DNA from: Tepidiforma bonchosmolovskayae
GTDB lineage: Bacteria > Chloroflexota > Dehalococcoidia > Tepidiformales > Tepidiformaceae
Reading direction: 5' to 3'
Length of the DNA stretch: 64,000 bases
NCBI RefSeq assembly: GCF_008838325.1
Contig: NZ_CP042829.1
Span: forward strand, 2,682,949 to 2,746,948
Shown: positions 26,600-35,668 of the stretch, piece by piece
Numbering within the stretch: the stretch's first letter is position 1
Layout of the letters: every line of letters begins with the position of its first letter
Program-made: the position numbers and the translations under genes
Notes under the pieces: generated by a model
The model's database searches: none
Told to the model about the DNA's origin: nothing
The model's input: only the letters and a program-made list of their open reading frames with translations

Positions 26600-27072
26600 A
26601 CGAGCGCGAACGGGTCGCCCGGGCGGCGGCCTTCTTCGAGCAGTGCGACGACCTCGCGCTCCTGCACCGCCTCACGGCGGAGGCTGCGCCACGCGCCCGG
26701 AAGTACGTCGCATCGCTGCTCGCCCGCGGCGACGAGGATACGATCCCGCCGCCGGCGGAGCTGCGGCCGGCCCGGGAGGCGGCCGACCGCGACGAGGCGC
26801 TCGAGACCTTCCGCAAAACTGACGATTTCGCCCTTTTCCAGGTGCTGGCCCGTTCCATCGGCCGCCGCATCGAGGCGCTCGAGATCATCGCCAGCGCCGA
26901 ATTCCCGCCCGGCGCCCGCGTCCTCGTACCCCGCAGGGCCGGGTATCCGGCCGGTACGCCCGAACTGCCCGGCACGGTCGAACAGACCGGCACCCAGCTG
27001 ACCGTCGCGCTCGATACCGGCGAGGTGTGGCAGGGGCCGCCCAGCCTCGCGCGCAGGGAGGGCGCCAGATGA
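26596..27072 (+). CDS. unknown protein between two CoA-transferases; internal repeat plus SH3-like tail
   Basis: A 158-residue protein of no family I recognise. It contains two similar helical segments: FFEQCDDLALLHRLTAEA (about 13-30) and TFRKTDDFALFQVLARSI (about 71-88), sharing the F-x(3)-DD-x-AL pattern. The last 55 residues look like a small beta-barrel (PGARVLVPRRAGYPAGT through the TVALDTGEVW strand). It starts and ends with four-base overlaps (ATGA) to flanking CaiB genes, so all three are co-translated and it may be an adaptor of the two transferases. Confidence 0.7.
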   Translation: MNERERVARAAAFFEQCDDLALLHRLTAEAAPRARKYVASLLARGDEDTIPPPAELRPAREAADRDEALETFRKTDDFALFQVLARSIGRRIEALEIIASAEFPPGARVLVPRRAGYPAGTPELPGTVEQTGTQLTVALDTGEVWQGPPSLARREGAR

Positions 27073-28310
27073 CGCAGCCCCTCGCCGGAATCCGGGTGGT
27101 CGACCTGACGATGGTCTGGGCCGGGCCGATGGGCACCCGGCTGCTCGGCGACTACGGCGCCGAAGTTATCAAGGTCGAGAGCCCGCGCCAGTGGGACCTG
27201 CTCCGCGCGCTTGGGCTTATCCCGCGGGACGTCCCCCGCTGGTACAACCGGTCGGCCTACTTCAACCACAACAACCGGAACAAGTACGCCATCTCCCTCG
27301 ACCTCGCCCATCCGCTGGGGCGCGAAACCGTGCTCGCGCTCTGCGCGAAAGCCGACGTGCTCGTCGAGAACTACCGCTCCGACGTGATGGACAACCTCGG
27401 ACTGAGCTACGAGGTGGTCCGCGCCGTGAATCCGAACATCATTTATGTCTCCATGTCGGGACACGGCAAAACGGGGCCGGAAAAGAACTACGTCGCCTAC
27501 GGCTCCAACGTCGAGCAGCTGGCCGGGCTCGTTTCTATCTCCGGGTACGAGGACGGCGAGCCGATGAAGACGGGATTCAGCTACGGCGACCCCATGGCCG
27601 CGACGGCGCTCGTCGGTGCCGTCGCCATGGCGCTGCGCAAGCGGCGGCTGACCGGGGCCGGCTGTTACGTCGAGCTGGCTCAGCGGGAGAACCTTACGAT
27701 GTTCGTCGGCGAACACCTGGTCGGCTACTCGCTGACCGGCGAGCTCCCGCGTCCGATGGGGAATCGCCATCCTCACCACGCGCCCCACAATGTCTACCGC
27801 TGCGCCGGCGAAGACCGCTGGGTCGCCATCGCCTGCGAATCCGACGAGCAGTTCCAGGCGCTCTGCCGGGTGATGCGCCGGCCCGAACTCGCCGAAGACC
27901 CCCGCCTTGCGGCCGCCGCCGCCCGCAAGCAGCACGAGCACGAACTCGACCCGGAGATCGAAGCCTGGACGCGCCAGCGCGGACACCACGAGGCGATGCA
28001 CCTCCTCCAGCGGGCCGGAGTGCCGGCCGGAGCCGTGCTCACCACGCCGGAGCTCGTCGCCGACCCCCACCTCAGGGCAACGGGCGCCTGGGTGGAGCAC
28101 ACCCACCCCGACGCCGGCACCTGGGAGATGGAGGCGCCGCCCTGGGTCCTGTCGCGGACGCCCGGCCACATCCGGCTCCCGGCCCCCGGGTTTGCCGAGC
28201 ACAACGACTACGTGTTCCGTGAGCTCCTTGGGCTCGATGATGCTCGCATCGCGGAGCTGTACCGCGCGGGGGTTGCGGCCGACGTCCCCGACGAGTCGCT
28301 CCACCGCTAG
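27069..28310 (+). CDS. CaiB/BaiF (family III) CoA-transferase, second paralogue
   Basis: A 413-residue family III CoA-transferase: PLAGIRVVDLTMVWAGPMGTRLLGDYGAEVIKVE, then VSMSGHGKTGPEKNYVAYG, with a likely catalytic Asp in SYGDPMAATAL near residue 174. It overlaps the unknown gene by ATGA. It differs clearly from the first paralogue, so the pair may act on two acids or form a heteromer. It ends 7 nt from the convergent permease gene, with no visible terminator. Confidence 0.92.
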   Translation: MTQPLAGIRVVDLTMVWAGPMGTRLLGDYGAEVIKVESPRQWDLLRALGLIPRDVPRWYNRSAYFNHNNRNKYAISLDLAHPLGRETVLALCAKADVLVENYRSDVMDNLGLSYEVVRAVNPNIIYVSMSGHGKTGPEKNYVAYGSNVEQLAGLVSISGYEDGEPMKTGFSYGDPMAATALVGAVAMALRKRRLTGAGCYVELAQRENLTMFVGEHLVGYSLTGELPRPMGNRHPHHAPHNVYRCAGEDRWVAIACESDEQFQALCRVMRRPELAEDPRLAAAAARKQHEHELDPEIEAWTRQRGHHEAMHLLQRAGVPAGAVLTTPELVADPHLRATGAWVEHTHPDAGTWEMEAPPWVLSRTPGHIRLPAPGFAEHNDYVFRELLGLDDARIAELYRAGVAADVPDESLHR

Positions 28311-28317
28311 GCCCGGG

Positions 28318-29448
28318 TCACAGGAGGACCAGGATGAGCGGAACCGCGACGATGGCAGCCAGGAACAGCCCGAGGTGCCGCTCGCTCCGCGTAACGTGGT
28401 GCGCCAGCCTGAGGATCGCCCGTGCGTACGGCCCGTAGGCCAGCGTGAGGATGACCAGCGACACGGCAGCTACCGATACCATCTCGGTAAGCACCACCGT
28501 GAACGCCGCTGCCCCGCCCAGGATGAGGGCGCCTGCCAGCGTGTCGATGAAGGTGGTGATGTTGGCGCCCATCACGTACGGAAGGACCTGCTCACGCTTG
28601 AGGTAACCCTTGAGGCTCAGCGGCACGAGCAGCGTCAGCGAAATCGACACGCTCATCGTCATGGATGTGACCACGCCACCGATGAAGAACATGAACCAGC
28701 GCGAGCGCATGCGGTGGAGCAGGCGGTCGAAGCTGCTCGACCCGGCCTCGAGCTGCGGGAGCGCCCGGTCGAAGACGGCGAAACTTCCGAGGAGCACGAG
28801 GACGCCGAGGCCGAACATTCCGCCACCCGGAAGCTGCCGGTCGAGCCAGCGGACCGGGTCGCCGTAGAGCGCATCGACCCAGTCGAGCATGCCCGGTGGC
28901 GGCGTGAACTGGAACCGGTCGAGCCAGCCGTAATGGAGCGAGACAAGGCCCAGCAGAATGGCCGGCCCCTGCGTCGTGAAGGTCGTGAGCAGCGCGATGA
29001 CGCCGATGGCGAGGCTGTCTGGGTTGCGGCGCCGGGCGAGGTAGAGCACGAACCCGACGGCCAGCACGATGAACGAGGCCCCAAGCCGCGACCCGCCAAT
29101 GATGCCGAACGACTCGGCAGGTGTGAGGACGCCGCCTGCGAGCAGCGTCACACCGATCGCCGCGACGGGCGAACCGCTCATGGCGGCGTATGCGAGGAGC
29201 CACCCGAAACCGACCGCGTTCGCCGGCCCCGAAACACTGAGACCGTCGAGAACGGGAACGAGCGCCCTGGCGCCGGTTTTCAGGACCTGGAGCCCGAAAA
29301 TGAACAGCAGGATACCGGCGGTGGCCGCGGCTGCCCTGGTCGCCGGGATGGCAACCCGTGCCGCACCCCTCCGGCTCGCCCGGCCTGGCGCGGCCTCGAG
29401 CTCCACGGCAGGCCGCTCCAGCGCCTTGCGCCCGGGCACGCCGTTCAT
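28318..29448 (-). CDS. Na+/Pi-cotransporter (NptA) family permease in the sulfate operon
   Basis: A 376-residue integral membrane protein with about eight helices. Two family repeats are visible: GGSRLGASFIVLAVGF (about 128-143) and VMGANITTFIDTLAGALI (about 300-317), matching the duplicated NptA/PF02690 core. It has a charged cytosolic N-terminus of about 38 residues. Its ATG overlaps the cysN stop (ATGA), making it the last gene of the cysH-cysC-cysD-cysN operon. Position suggests transport of sulfate or a related anion rather than phosphate; that is inference. Confidence 0.82.
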   Translation of the reverse strand: MNGVPGRKALERPAVELEAAPGRASRRGAARVAIPATRAAAATAGILLFIFGLQVLKTGARALVPVLDGLSVSGPANAVGFGWLLAYAAMSGSPVAAIGVTLLAGGVLTPAESFGIIGGSRLGASFIVLAVGFVLYLARRRNPDSLAIGVIALLTTFTTQGPAILLGLVSLHYGWLDRFQFTPPPGMLDWVDALYGDPVRWLDRQLPGGGMFGLGVLVLLGSFAVFDRALPQLEAGSSSFDRLLHRMRSRWFMFFIGGVVTSMTMSVSISLTLLVPLSLKGYLKREQVLPYVMGANITTFIDTLAGALILGGAAAFTVVLTEMVSVAAVSLVILTLAYGPYARAILRLAHHVTRSERHLGLFLAAIVAVPLILVLL

Positions 29449-30722
29449 GCGGCGCCAGCCGGCACGGGAGCGTGAATCGCGCGGATCATTCCGGCGCCGG
29501 TCGTATGACGCGTCGCCGGGTCGATGATGATGAATGCCCCGGTTTCGCGATTCGCGGCGTACTCGTCGGCAACGATCGGCTCCATAAGCCGGAACCGCAC
29601 GCGGCCGATATCGTTCAGCCCGAGGGCAGAGGGTTCAGGCACCCGCGCGAGCGCCTCGATATCCATCCGGTCGATGAGCGCCTCAACGACGGCCCGCGTG
29701 CGGCGCGTCGTGTGCTTGATGAGCACCTGCCGGCCGGGTTCGAGCGCCGAGAGATCGGTCATCCAGCACACGTCAGCTTCGAACTGCGTAGCCGGCAAAA
29801 CCGGATCACTGGCTGCAACGAACATCGCGCCGCGGCCGGCGTCGAGTTCATCACTGAGCCGGATCACGACCGCGTCGCCTGCCCTGGCCTCCTCGACGGC
29901 CTCCTGGAACCGGTCAATCGCCGCCACCCGTGTGGTCGCGCCGAGGGGCAGCACCCGTACGGGGTCTCCAATGCGGACCCTCCCGGCGGCGACGGTTCCG
30001 GCGTAACCGCGGTAGTCAGGGAACTCGCGTGACTGCGGCCGAATGACGTACTGCACCGGGAAGCGGAAGGGCGCGTCCAGCCCTCGGTTAGGCACCTCGA
30101 CGGTTTCGAGGAACTCCAGCAGCGTGGGTCCCTCGTACCAGTCCAGCGATGGGGACCGGTGGACCAGGTTCGCCCCTTCGAGAGCGGCAAGCGGAATGAC
30201 CGTCACGCTCTCGATGCCAAGCTGAGCCGCGACGCCGCGGTACTGGGCCTCCACCTCGCGGAAGCGGGCTTCCGACCAGTCGACGAGGTCCATCTTGTTG
30301 ACGCACAGGACGACATGGTGAATGCCGAGCAGCGCAGCCAGTGCGGAGTGCCGGCGGGTTTGCTCAACGACTCCCTTGCGCGCATCGACCAGGATGAGCG
30401 CGAGTTGGGCAGTTGACGCGCCGGTCACCATGTTTCGCGTGTACTGCACATGGCCGGGGGAATCCGCGATGATGAACTTTCGCCGGGGCGTGGCGAAGTA
30501 CCGGTACGCTACGTCAATGGTGATCCCCTGCTCGCGCTCGGCGCGCAGGCCATCGGTGAGAAGCGCAAGGTTCAGTTCATCGAGCCCCTGCGCCTGGCTG
30601 GCCCGTTCGATGCTCGCCAGGGTGTCTTCGAAAACCTGGCGCGTGTCGTAGAGGAGCCGCCCAATGAGCGTGCTCTTGCCGTCATCGACGGAGCCGGCGG
30701 TCACGAACCGGAGCAGGTCCAT
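29445..30722 (-). CDS. cysN: sulfate adenylyltransferase subunit 1 (GTPase)
   Basis: A 425-residue EF-Tu-like GTPase that drives ATP sulfurylase activity of CysD. G motifs are clear: GSVDDGKST (P-loop, about 10-18), DSPGHVQYTRNM (G3, about 92) and CVNKMDLVDW (G4, about 147), followed by beta-barrel domains 2 and 3. No fused APS kinase; cysC is separate. Its ATG overlaps the cysD stop (TAATG), and its own stop overlaps the permease start. Confidence 0.95.
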   Translation of the reverse strand: MDLLRFVTAGSVDDGKSTLIGRLLYDTRQVFEDTLASIERASQAQGLDELNLALLTDGLRAEREQGITIDVAYRYFATPRRKFIIADSPGHVQYTRNMVTGASTAQLALILVDARKGVVEQTRRHSALAALLGIHHVVLCVNKMDLVDWSEARFREVEAQYRGVAAQLGIESVTVIPLAALEGANLVHRSPSLDWYEGPTLLEFLETVEVPNRGLDAPFRFPVQYVIRPQSREFPDYRGYAGTVAAGRVRIGDPVRVLPLGATTRVAAIDRFQEAVEEARAGDAVVIRLSDELDAGRGAMFVAASDPVLPATQFEADVCWMTDLSALEPGRQVLIKHTTRRTRAVVEALIDRMDIEALARVPEPSALGLNDIGRVRFRLMEPIVADEYAANRETGAFIIIDPATRHTTGAGMIRAIHAPVPAGAA

Positions 30723-31648
30723 TAGAAGTACCCCTCCCGCTTCCGGTCTTCCATCGCCGCATCTGAGAACTGGTCGTCGGCGCGGCTGGCTCCGCGCTCG
30801 GTGACCCGGGCAGTGGCAACCTCGGCGATAATCTCCTGGACGGTCCGGGCCGTAGACCGGATCGCGGCGGTGCAGGTCATGTCGCCGACCGTCCGGTAGC
30901 GCACCGTTTCCACGAACGGGCGCTCATGCGGCAGCATCGGCAGGTAGGGGCTGACCGCCATCAGCATGCCGTCGCGCTGGAACACTTCGCGCTCATGGGC
31001 GAAGTAGATGGATGGAATCTGGAGCCCCTCCCGGGCGATGTAGCGCCAAACGTCCAGCTCGGTCCAGTTCGACAGCGGAAACACGCGCATGTGCTCGCCG
31101 CGGAGATGCAGGCCGTTATAGAGGTTCCAGAGTTCGGGGCGCTGGTTTCTTGGGTCCCATTGCCCGAACTCATCCCGGAAGGAGAAGACCCGCTCCTTGG
31201 CGCGAGCCTTTTCTTCGTCACGCCGGGCCCCGCCGATCGCCGCGTCAAACTGGTGGCGGGCGATCGCGGCAAGGAGCACCGGGGTCTGCAGCCGGTTCCG
31301 CGAGGCCCGCGGCCCGCGCTCTTCCTGGACCCACCCTTCGTCGATCGCCTCCTGGACCGAGGCAACGACCAGCCGCGCCTTCAGCTCGGCGATGCGGCGG
31401 TCGCGGAACTCGATCACCTCGGGGAAGTTGTGGCCGGTATCGACGTGCATCACGGTGAACGGGAAGCGGGCCGGCCAGAAGGCCTTCTCCGCGAGGCGGA
31501 GCAGGACGATCGAATCCTTGCCGCCCGAGAAGAGCAGTGCCGGCCGTTCGAATTCGGCCGCCACTTCGCGCAGGATGAAGATGGCCTCGGCCTCGAGCTG
31601 GTCGAGGCCCGGGTCGTGGTCGACGGGCATCACCGCCTGGGCCGTCAC
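30722..31648 (-). CDS. cysD: sulfate adenylyltransferase subunit 2
   Basis: A 308-residue PP-loop ATP pyrophosphatase that makes APS from ATP and sulfate, with Cys[22 protein letters not shown] near residue 38 is the PP-motif; [16 protein letters not shown] and the C-terminal [14 protein letters not shown] are typical. GTG 31648 overlaps the cysC stop (GTGA). Full length. Confidence 0.96.
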   Translation of the reverse strand: MTAQAVMPVDHDPGLDQLEAEAIFILREVAAEFERPALLFSGGKDSIVLLRLAEKAFWPARFPFTVMHVDTGHNFPEVIEFRDRRIAELKARLVVASVQEAIDEGWVQEERGPRASRNRLQTPVLLAAIARHQFDAAIGGARRDEEKARAKERVFSFRDEFGQWDPRNQRPELWNLYNGLHLRGEHMRVFPLSNWTELDVWRYIAREGLQIPSIYFAHEREVFQRDGMLMAVSPYLPMLPHERPFVETVRYRTVGDMTCTAAIRSTARTVQEIIAEVATARVTERGASRADDQFSDAAMEDRKREGYF

Positions 31649-32214
31649 GCGCCCACCTCCGCCGCCGCGGGGATCAGCCCGCGCCCTTCGAGCAATCGGA
31701 CGAGGGCGGCGAGGCTCTCCTCGACCGACTGGACGCCGGTATCGAGCCGGAGTTCCGGCGCCTCAGGCGGCTCGTACGGGTCATCGATACCGGTGAAGCC
31801 GGGCCGCCGACCGGCGCGCGCCTCGGCGTACAGCCCCTTCACGTCCCGCGCTTCGCACGCCTCCAGCGAGGCCGCAAGGTGCACTTCCAGGAATGGCACG
31901 CCGTCGGCCGTGATCAGCTCACGCGCACGCTCGCGCGTCTCCCGGTAGGGCGAGATTGCGGCCGTGATGACCGCGACGCCATTCCGTGCGAGCAGCCGGG
32001 CAACGTACGCAATGCGGAGGATATTGGTATCGCGGTCATCCCGGCTGAAGCCGAGTCCCTTCGACAGATGGGTTCGTACCTCGTCGCCGTCGAGCACTTC
32101 CACCTTGAGCCCCCGTTCGCGGAGGAGCGGGGCAAGGCCCGCGGTCAGCGTTGACTTGCCGGCGCCCGACAGCCCCGTCAACCAGAGCACAAATCCGCGC
32201 GATTGGTCGGTCAT
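31645..32214 (-). CDS. cysC: adenylylsulfate (APS) kinase
   Basis: A 189-residue kinase that phosphorylates APS to PAPS. The P-loop is [12 protein letters not shown] near residue 13, then [23 protein letters not shown], and the [22 protein letters not shown] segment near 134. ATG 32214 is preferred because AGGAA lies just upstream; an earlier GTG at 32235 is possible. It lies 46 nt after cysH. Its presence next to an APS-type CysH is discussed as a finding. Confidence 0.94.
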   Translation of the reverse strand: MTDQSRGFVLWLTGLSGAGKSTLTAGLAPLLRERGLKVEVLDGDEVRTHLSKGLGFSRDDRDTNILRIAYVARLLARNGVAVITAAISPYRETRERARELITADGVPFLEVHLAASLEACEARDVKGLYAEARAGRRPGFTGIDDPYEPPEAPELRLDTGVQSVEESLAALVRLLEGRGLIPAAAEVGA

Positions 32215-32260
32215 GTTCCTGCCTTTGTCTGTCACGGGATGATGAAGCGGGTGGCCCCGG

Positions 32261-32956
32261 TCAGGTGTGCAGCCCGCATTCGTCTTTCTCGAAGCCCTGC
32301 CAGCGGCCGGCCCGCCCCTGGACGCCGGGCACGGTGCAGTTGTAACAGCCGATGCTCGCGTAGCCGCGGTCGAGGAGCGGGTTGTACGGGACCTTGTGCT
32401 CGAGGATGTACGCCCAGGTCTGCTTCTCGGACCAGTTCGCCAGAGGGTTGATTTTCACCACGCCGAACTTTTCCGCCCACGAGATGATGGGGATCGCGGC
32501 CCGGCCCTCGGACTGGTCGCGGCGGAGCCCGCTGACCCAGGCCGTCCTGCCCTCCAGCGCCCGGCGGTTCGGCTCCACCTTCCGGAGCTCGCAGCAGAGG
32601 TCAGGGTCACGCATCCAGAGGGCCGCGCCGTACTGCCGGGCCTGCTCTTCGTGCGTCAGCTTCGACTTGTAGACCTGGACGTTGGTGAGCCCGAGGGCCG
32701 GCACAGCGCGGCGCATCGTCTCGTACGTCTCTTCGAAAAGGTAATCGGTATCGAGCACAAAGACGTGCACGTCCGGCTTGAGCCGCGACACCATGTGGAG
32801 GATGGCCATTCCGCTGGCGCCGCCGAAACTCGCGCCGACCGACAGCCCATCCCCAAAAGTATCGACCGCCCACTCGACGATGGCCTGAGGCTGGGCCGAC
32901 TCAAACCGTTCGTTGAGCGCGGCAATCTCGGCATCGCTCAGGACTCGGGAGGGCAT
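32261..32956 (-). CDS. cysH: APS/PAPS reductase with [4Fe-4S] cysteines
   Basis: A 231-residue reductase that makes sulfite from APS or PAPS with thioredoxin. The PP-loop-like [15 protein letters not shown] is near residue 39, the C-terminal catalytic cysteine is in KDECGLH, and the CC...CxxC cluster set reads [11 protein letters not shown] (about 121) and [10 protein letters not shown] (about 205). Those four cysteines mark the iron-sulfur, APS-using type. AAGGAG precedes ATG 32956, and a TTGACT/TAAAGT promoter lies at 32986-33014. First gene of the operon. Confidence 0.94.
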   Translation of the reverse strand: MPSRVLSDAEIAALNERFESAQPQAIVEWAVDTFGDGLSVGASFGGASGMAILHMVSRLKPDVHVFVLDTDYLFEETYETMRRAVPALGLTNVQVYKSKLTHEEQARQYGAALWMRDPDLCCELRKVEPNRRALEGRTAWVSGLRRDQSEGRAAIPIISWAEKFGVVKINPLANWSEKQTWAYILEHKVPYNPLLDRGYASIGCYNCTVPGVQGRAGRWQGFEKDECGLHT

Positions 32957-32985
32957 GGCAGCTCCTTAGATGAGTAACTGGGTCA

Positions 32986-33014
32986 ACTTTATGCACCGTC
33001 CCGCTTGCAGTCAA
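32986..33014 (-). promoter_or_regulatory. promoter of the cysH operon
   Basis: On the minus strand TTGACT (33009-33014), 17-nt spacer, TAAAGT (32986-32991). GTCAAC repeats on the plus strand overlap both boxes (32982-32987 and 33010-33015). Confidence 0.75.
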
Positions 33015-33033
33015 CAGGGTAAGTTGATAGATT
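33005..33033 (+). promoter_or_regulatory. promoter of the sulfite reductase gene
   Basis: TTGCAG (33005-33010), 17-nt spacer, TAGATT (33028-33033). Its -35 overlaps that of the cysH promoter on the other strand, and the TCAAC-N7-GTTGA inverted repeat (33011-33027) fills its spacer. Confidence 0.6.
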
Positions 33034-33102
33034 CAGTCAGCTTTCCAGTCGGAAGGCCCCCGGCGGCGTCGCCGGGAGACCACCCCGGGAAGGGTCATCG
33101 CC

Positions 33103-34878
33103 ATGCCCGACGTCGAGACCGTCGTCTACACCAACGAACCCGGCCGCGTGCTGCCCGTGCTCGAGCAGGAGCTCGAGGACTTCAAGACCGAGGCCGCGCG
33201 CTTCCTCAAGGGTGAGTGGGATGAGGCCCAGTTCATCGGCTTCCGCCTGAAGCAGGGCGTCTACGGACAGCGCCAGCCGAACGTCCAGATGATCCGGGTA
33301 AAGCTCCCCTTCGGCGGCGTCACGCCCGAGCAAATGGAGGCGTTCGCCGAGGTAGCGGAAAAGTACGCCCCGCTGCGGAAGGGCCACATCACCACCCGCC
33401 AGAACATCCAGTTCCACCACATCCCGCTGCTCAAGGCCGCAGAAGCCCTGTTCGTGCTGGGGCGGGCAGGCCTTTCAACCCGGGAGGCGTGCGGCAACAC
33501 CGTAAGGAACGTGACCGGGGACCCGTGGGCCGGCATCCAGGAGGGCGAACCGTTCGACCCGACCCCGTATGCAGCCGCCTTCGCCCGCCGCTGGCTGCGG
33601 AACCCGCTGACCCAGCTCCTGCCACGGAAGTTCAAGGTCGCCTTCACCGCCAACGACAGGGACCACGCCATCACAGGAATCCACGACCTCGGCTTCATTC
33701 CCCGGGTCAGGGATGGCGTGCGCGGGTTCACCATGGTCGTCGGCGGCGGCCTGAGCACGATGCCGCGCAAGGCGCCGGTGCTGTTCGAGTTTGTCCCGGT
33801 CGACGAGTACCTGAAGGTCTCCGAGGCCGTCCTTCGCATCTTCAACCGCGCCGATGAGCTCCGAAAAAACCGCGCCAAGGCGCGCATCAAGTTCCTCGTC
33901 GACCGGGTCGGTATCGACGAATTCCGCCGGATGGTCGAAGAGGAGCTGAGGGGCGACTGGACCGCCGGACGCGACTTCCGCCCCGACCCGCTCCTCTTCG
34001 TCCACGACGAAGAAGCGAACGCACCCGCCCGGCGCCCGCACTATCAGCAGCCGAACGGCGACCACCGGGAATTCACCGCATTCGTTGCCGCCAACGTTCG
34101 GCCACAGAAGCAGCAGGGGTTCAGCGCGGTCGAAGTCAAAGTGAATCGCGGCGATCTGCGGCCGGAGCAATTCCGCGGCCTGGCTGCCATCATGCGGGAG
34201 TACACCGGCGGCTACGCCCGGACGACCATCGGGCAGAACATCGTGCTCCGCTGGGTCCGGGATGAAAGCCTCTACGAGGTCTACTCCCGGCTGAAGGAGC
34301 TCGGGCTGGCGGACATTGGCGCCCAGACCATTACCGACGTCGTGAGCTGCCCGGGGACCGACAGCTGCAAGCTCGGCATCACGTCGTCGATGGGCCTCAA
34401 CCAGGCTGTCCAGGAGCGCGTTGAGGCGATGCAGATCACCGACCCGCTCACAAAGCAGATCCACATCAAGATGAGCGGCTGCCCGAACAGCTGCGGGCAA
34501 CACCACATCGCCACTATCGGGTTCCACGGCGCGGCCATGAAGGTCGGCGACCACCAGCTCCCGGCCTACCATGTCTTCCTCGGCGGCAACTATGACAACG
34601 GCGAGCTGCGGATGGCGCAGCAGCTAAAAGTGCGCCTGCCCGCGAAACGGGGGCCCGATGCCGTCGAACGGTTCATCCGCCTGTACGAAGCCGAGCGTCT
34701 GCCGGGCGAGACGTTCAATGCCTTCTTCGACCGAGTCGGCCCTGAGCCGTTCGAACGCGCCATCGCAGACCTCTGCATCCCCGGCGAGTTCACGGAGGAC
34801 AACCGCGGCATGTTCATCGACTGGAACCGGCTCGAACTCTACCGCCTGCAGCGCGGCGAAGGAGAGTGCGCCGTCTAA
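33103..34878 (+). CDS. ferredoxin-type sulfite/nitrite reductase (siroheme)
   Basis: A 591-residue siroheme/[4Fe-4S] reductase with the duplicated ferrodoxin-like/NiR_SiR layout. Cluster cysteines appear as SCPGTDSCKLG (Cx5C, about 417-423) and GCPNSCGQ (Cx3C, about 461-465). TTRQNIQFHHIPL and RTTIGQNIVLRWV are the two repeat cores. Divergence from the cys operon with shared promoter DNA argues for sulfite reduction to sulfide in assimilation; nitrite use cannot be excluded by sequence. Full length. It ends 17 nt from the convergent unknown gene. Confidence 0.93.
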   Translation: MPDVETVVYTNEPGRVLPVLEQELEDFKTEAARFLKGEWDEAQFIGFRLKQGVYGQRQPNVQMIRVKLPFGGVTPEQMEAFAEVAEKYAPLRKGHITTRQNIQFHHIPLLKAAEALFVLGRAGLSTREACGNTVRNVTGDPWAGIQEGEPFDPTPYAAAFARRWLRNPLTQLLPRKFKVAFTANDRDHAITGIHDLGFIPRVRDGVRGFTMVVGGGLSTMPRKAPVLFEFVPVDEYLKVSEAVLRIFNRADELRKNRAKARIKFLVDRVGIDEFRRMVEEELRGDWTAGRDFRPDPLLFVHDEEANAPARRPHYQQPNGDHREFTAFVAANVRPQKQQGFSAVEVKVNRGDLRPEQFRGLAAIMREYTGGYARTTIGQNIVLRWVRDESLYEVYSRLKELGLADIGAQTITDVVSCPGTDSCKLGITSSMGLNQAVQERVEAMQITDPLTKQIHIKMSGCPNSCGQHHIATIGFHGAAMKVGDHQLPAYHVFLGGNYDNGELRMAQQLKVRLPAKRGPDAVERFIRLYEAERLPGETFNAFFDRVGPEPFERAIADLCIPGEFTEDNRGMFIDWNRLELYRLQRGEGECAV

Positions 34879-34895
34879 AGCCGGCTGCAGCCCTG

Positions 34896-35582
34896 TCAGC
34901 TCCCGCGCAGATTGGCCCAGGCGACCTCGAACGGGAGCCCGCCGGCCTGCGCCGCTTCGAGGAGCGCGCGTCGCTGGCGCTCGGCCGGGAGCCGCGCCAG
35001 GTAGACCGAAGGATTCGCACTCACCTCCTGCGCGAACCATTCGTGCCGGACGATCACGCCGCAGAACGCCTCGAAGATTGCGTCCCGGTCGAGGTAGTTC
35101 TCGAAGACGAAGAGCGAAATGTCGTCCAGCGCGTCCTCGTCCCCGGCAGCCGCAAGCCGGTCAACGATGTCGCCCAGCCAGTCGGCGGTCCGCTCCCATT
35201 CAACCGCTGCGCCCGGGCAGCCCCGGGCCTCCATCGCCTCAAGTGAGGCCATGAGGACCACGAGAAAGGTCGGCAGCCGGCGGGCATCGAAGCCTTCGCG
35301 CGCCAGTTCGGCCCAGCGCGCATCGTCGTCGCAGGTGCCCTCGGGTGCCAGAACAGGAATGGCGCCCGCGAGTTCGTTCGCCTCGGCATCCGGCAGGGTC
35401 CGGATCCAGTCGCGGACGACGGCCGGCTCGACATCGGCCAGATTGATGACCGAAAGCGCGGCCAGCCGCCGTTCGGGCGAGCCGTCCTGGACCTCGGCCA
35501 CCAGCTCGGGCGTCGTCATCCGGCGCATCCGGCCCTCGTGCGCCTGCCACCCCTCGTACTCTGGCGGTAGCCGTCGTTCCAT
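34896..35582 (-). CDS. protein of unknown function, helical, HEAT-like
   Basis: A 228-residue acidic, mostly helical protein. I do not recognise a family. SPERRLAALSVINLADVEPAVVRDWIRTLPDAEANELAGAIPVL (about 35-78) has the helix-pair rhythm of HEAT-like repeats, and later DRLAAAGDEDALDDISLFVFENYLDRDAIFEAFCGVIV is another helical region. No signal or membrane helix. AAGGAA precedes the ATG and TATCCT (minus strand, 35608-35613) is a candidate -10. It is divergent from hemB and convergent with the sulfite reductase. Confidence 0.6.
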   Translation of the reverse strand: MERRLPPEYEGWQAHEGRMRRMTTPELVAEVQDGSPERRLAALSVINLADVEPAVVRDWIRTLPDAEANELAGAIPVLAPEGTCDDDARWAELAREGFDARRLPTFLVVLMASLEAMEARGCPGAAVEWERTADWLGDIVDRLAAAGDEDALDDISLFVFENYLDRDAIFEAFCGVIVRHEWFAQEVSANPSVYLARLPAERQRRALLEAAQAGGLPFEVAWANLRGS

Positions 35583-35654
35583 CGTTCCTTCAATTCCTCA
35601 ATGCCAAAGGATAGCGGCCGCCGCCCATCTCGACCTTCGGGGGTTTCCTGATGC

Positions 35655-35660
35655 TAGACT
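35655..35660 (+). promoter_or_regulatory. -10 element of hemB (leaderless)
   Basis: TAGACT, 8 nt before ATG 35669; no Shine-Dalgarno lies between. Confidence 0.55.
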
Positions 35661-35668
35661 GGCGCTGC

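Noticed and set aside
26439..28304. A 621-codon minus-strand frame
   Set aside because: Antisense to the CoA-transferase operon, low-complexity composition.
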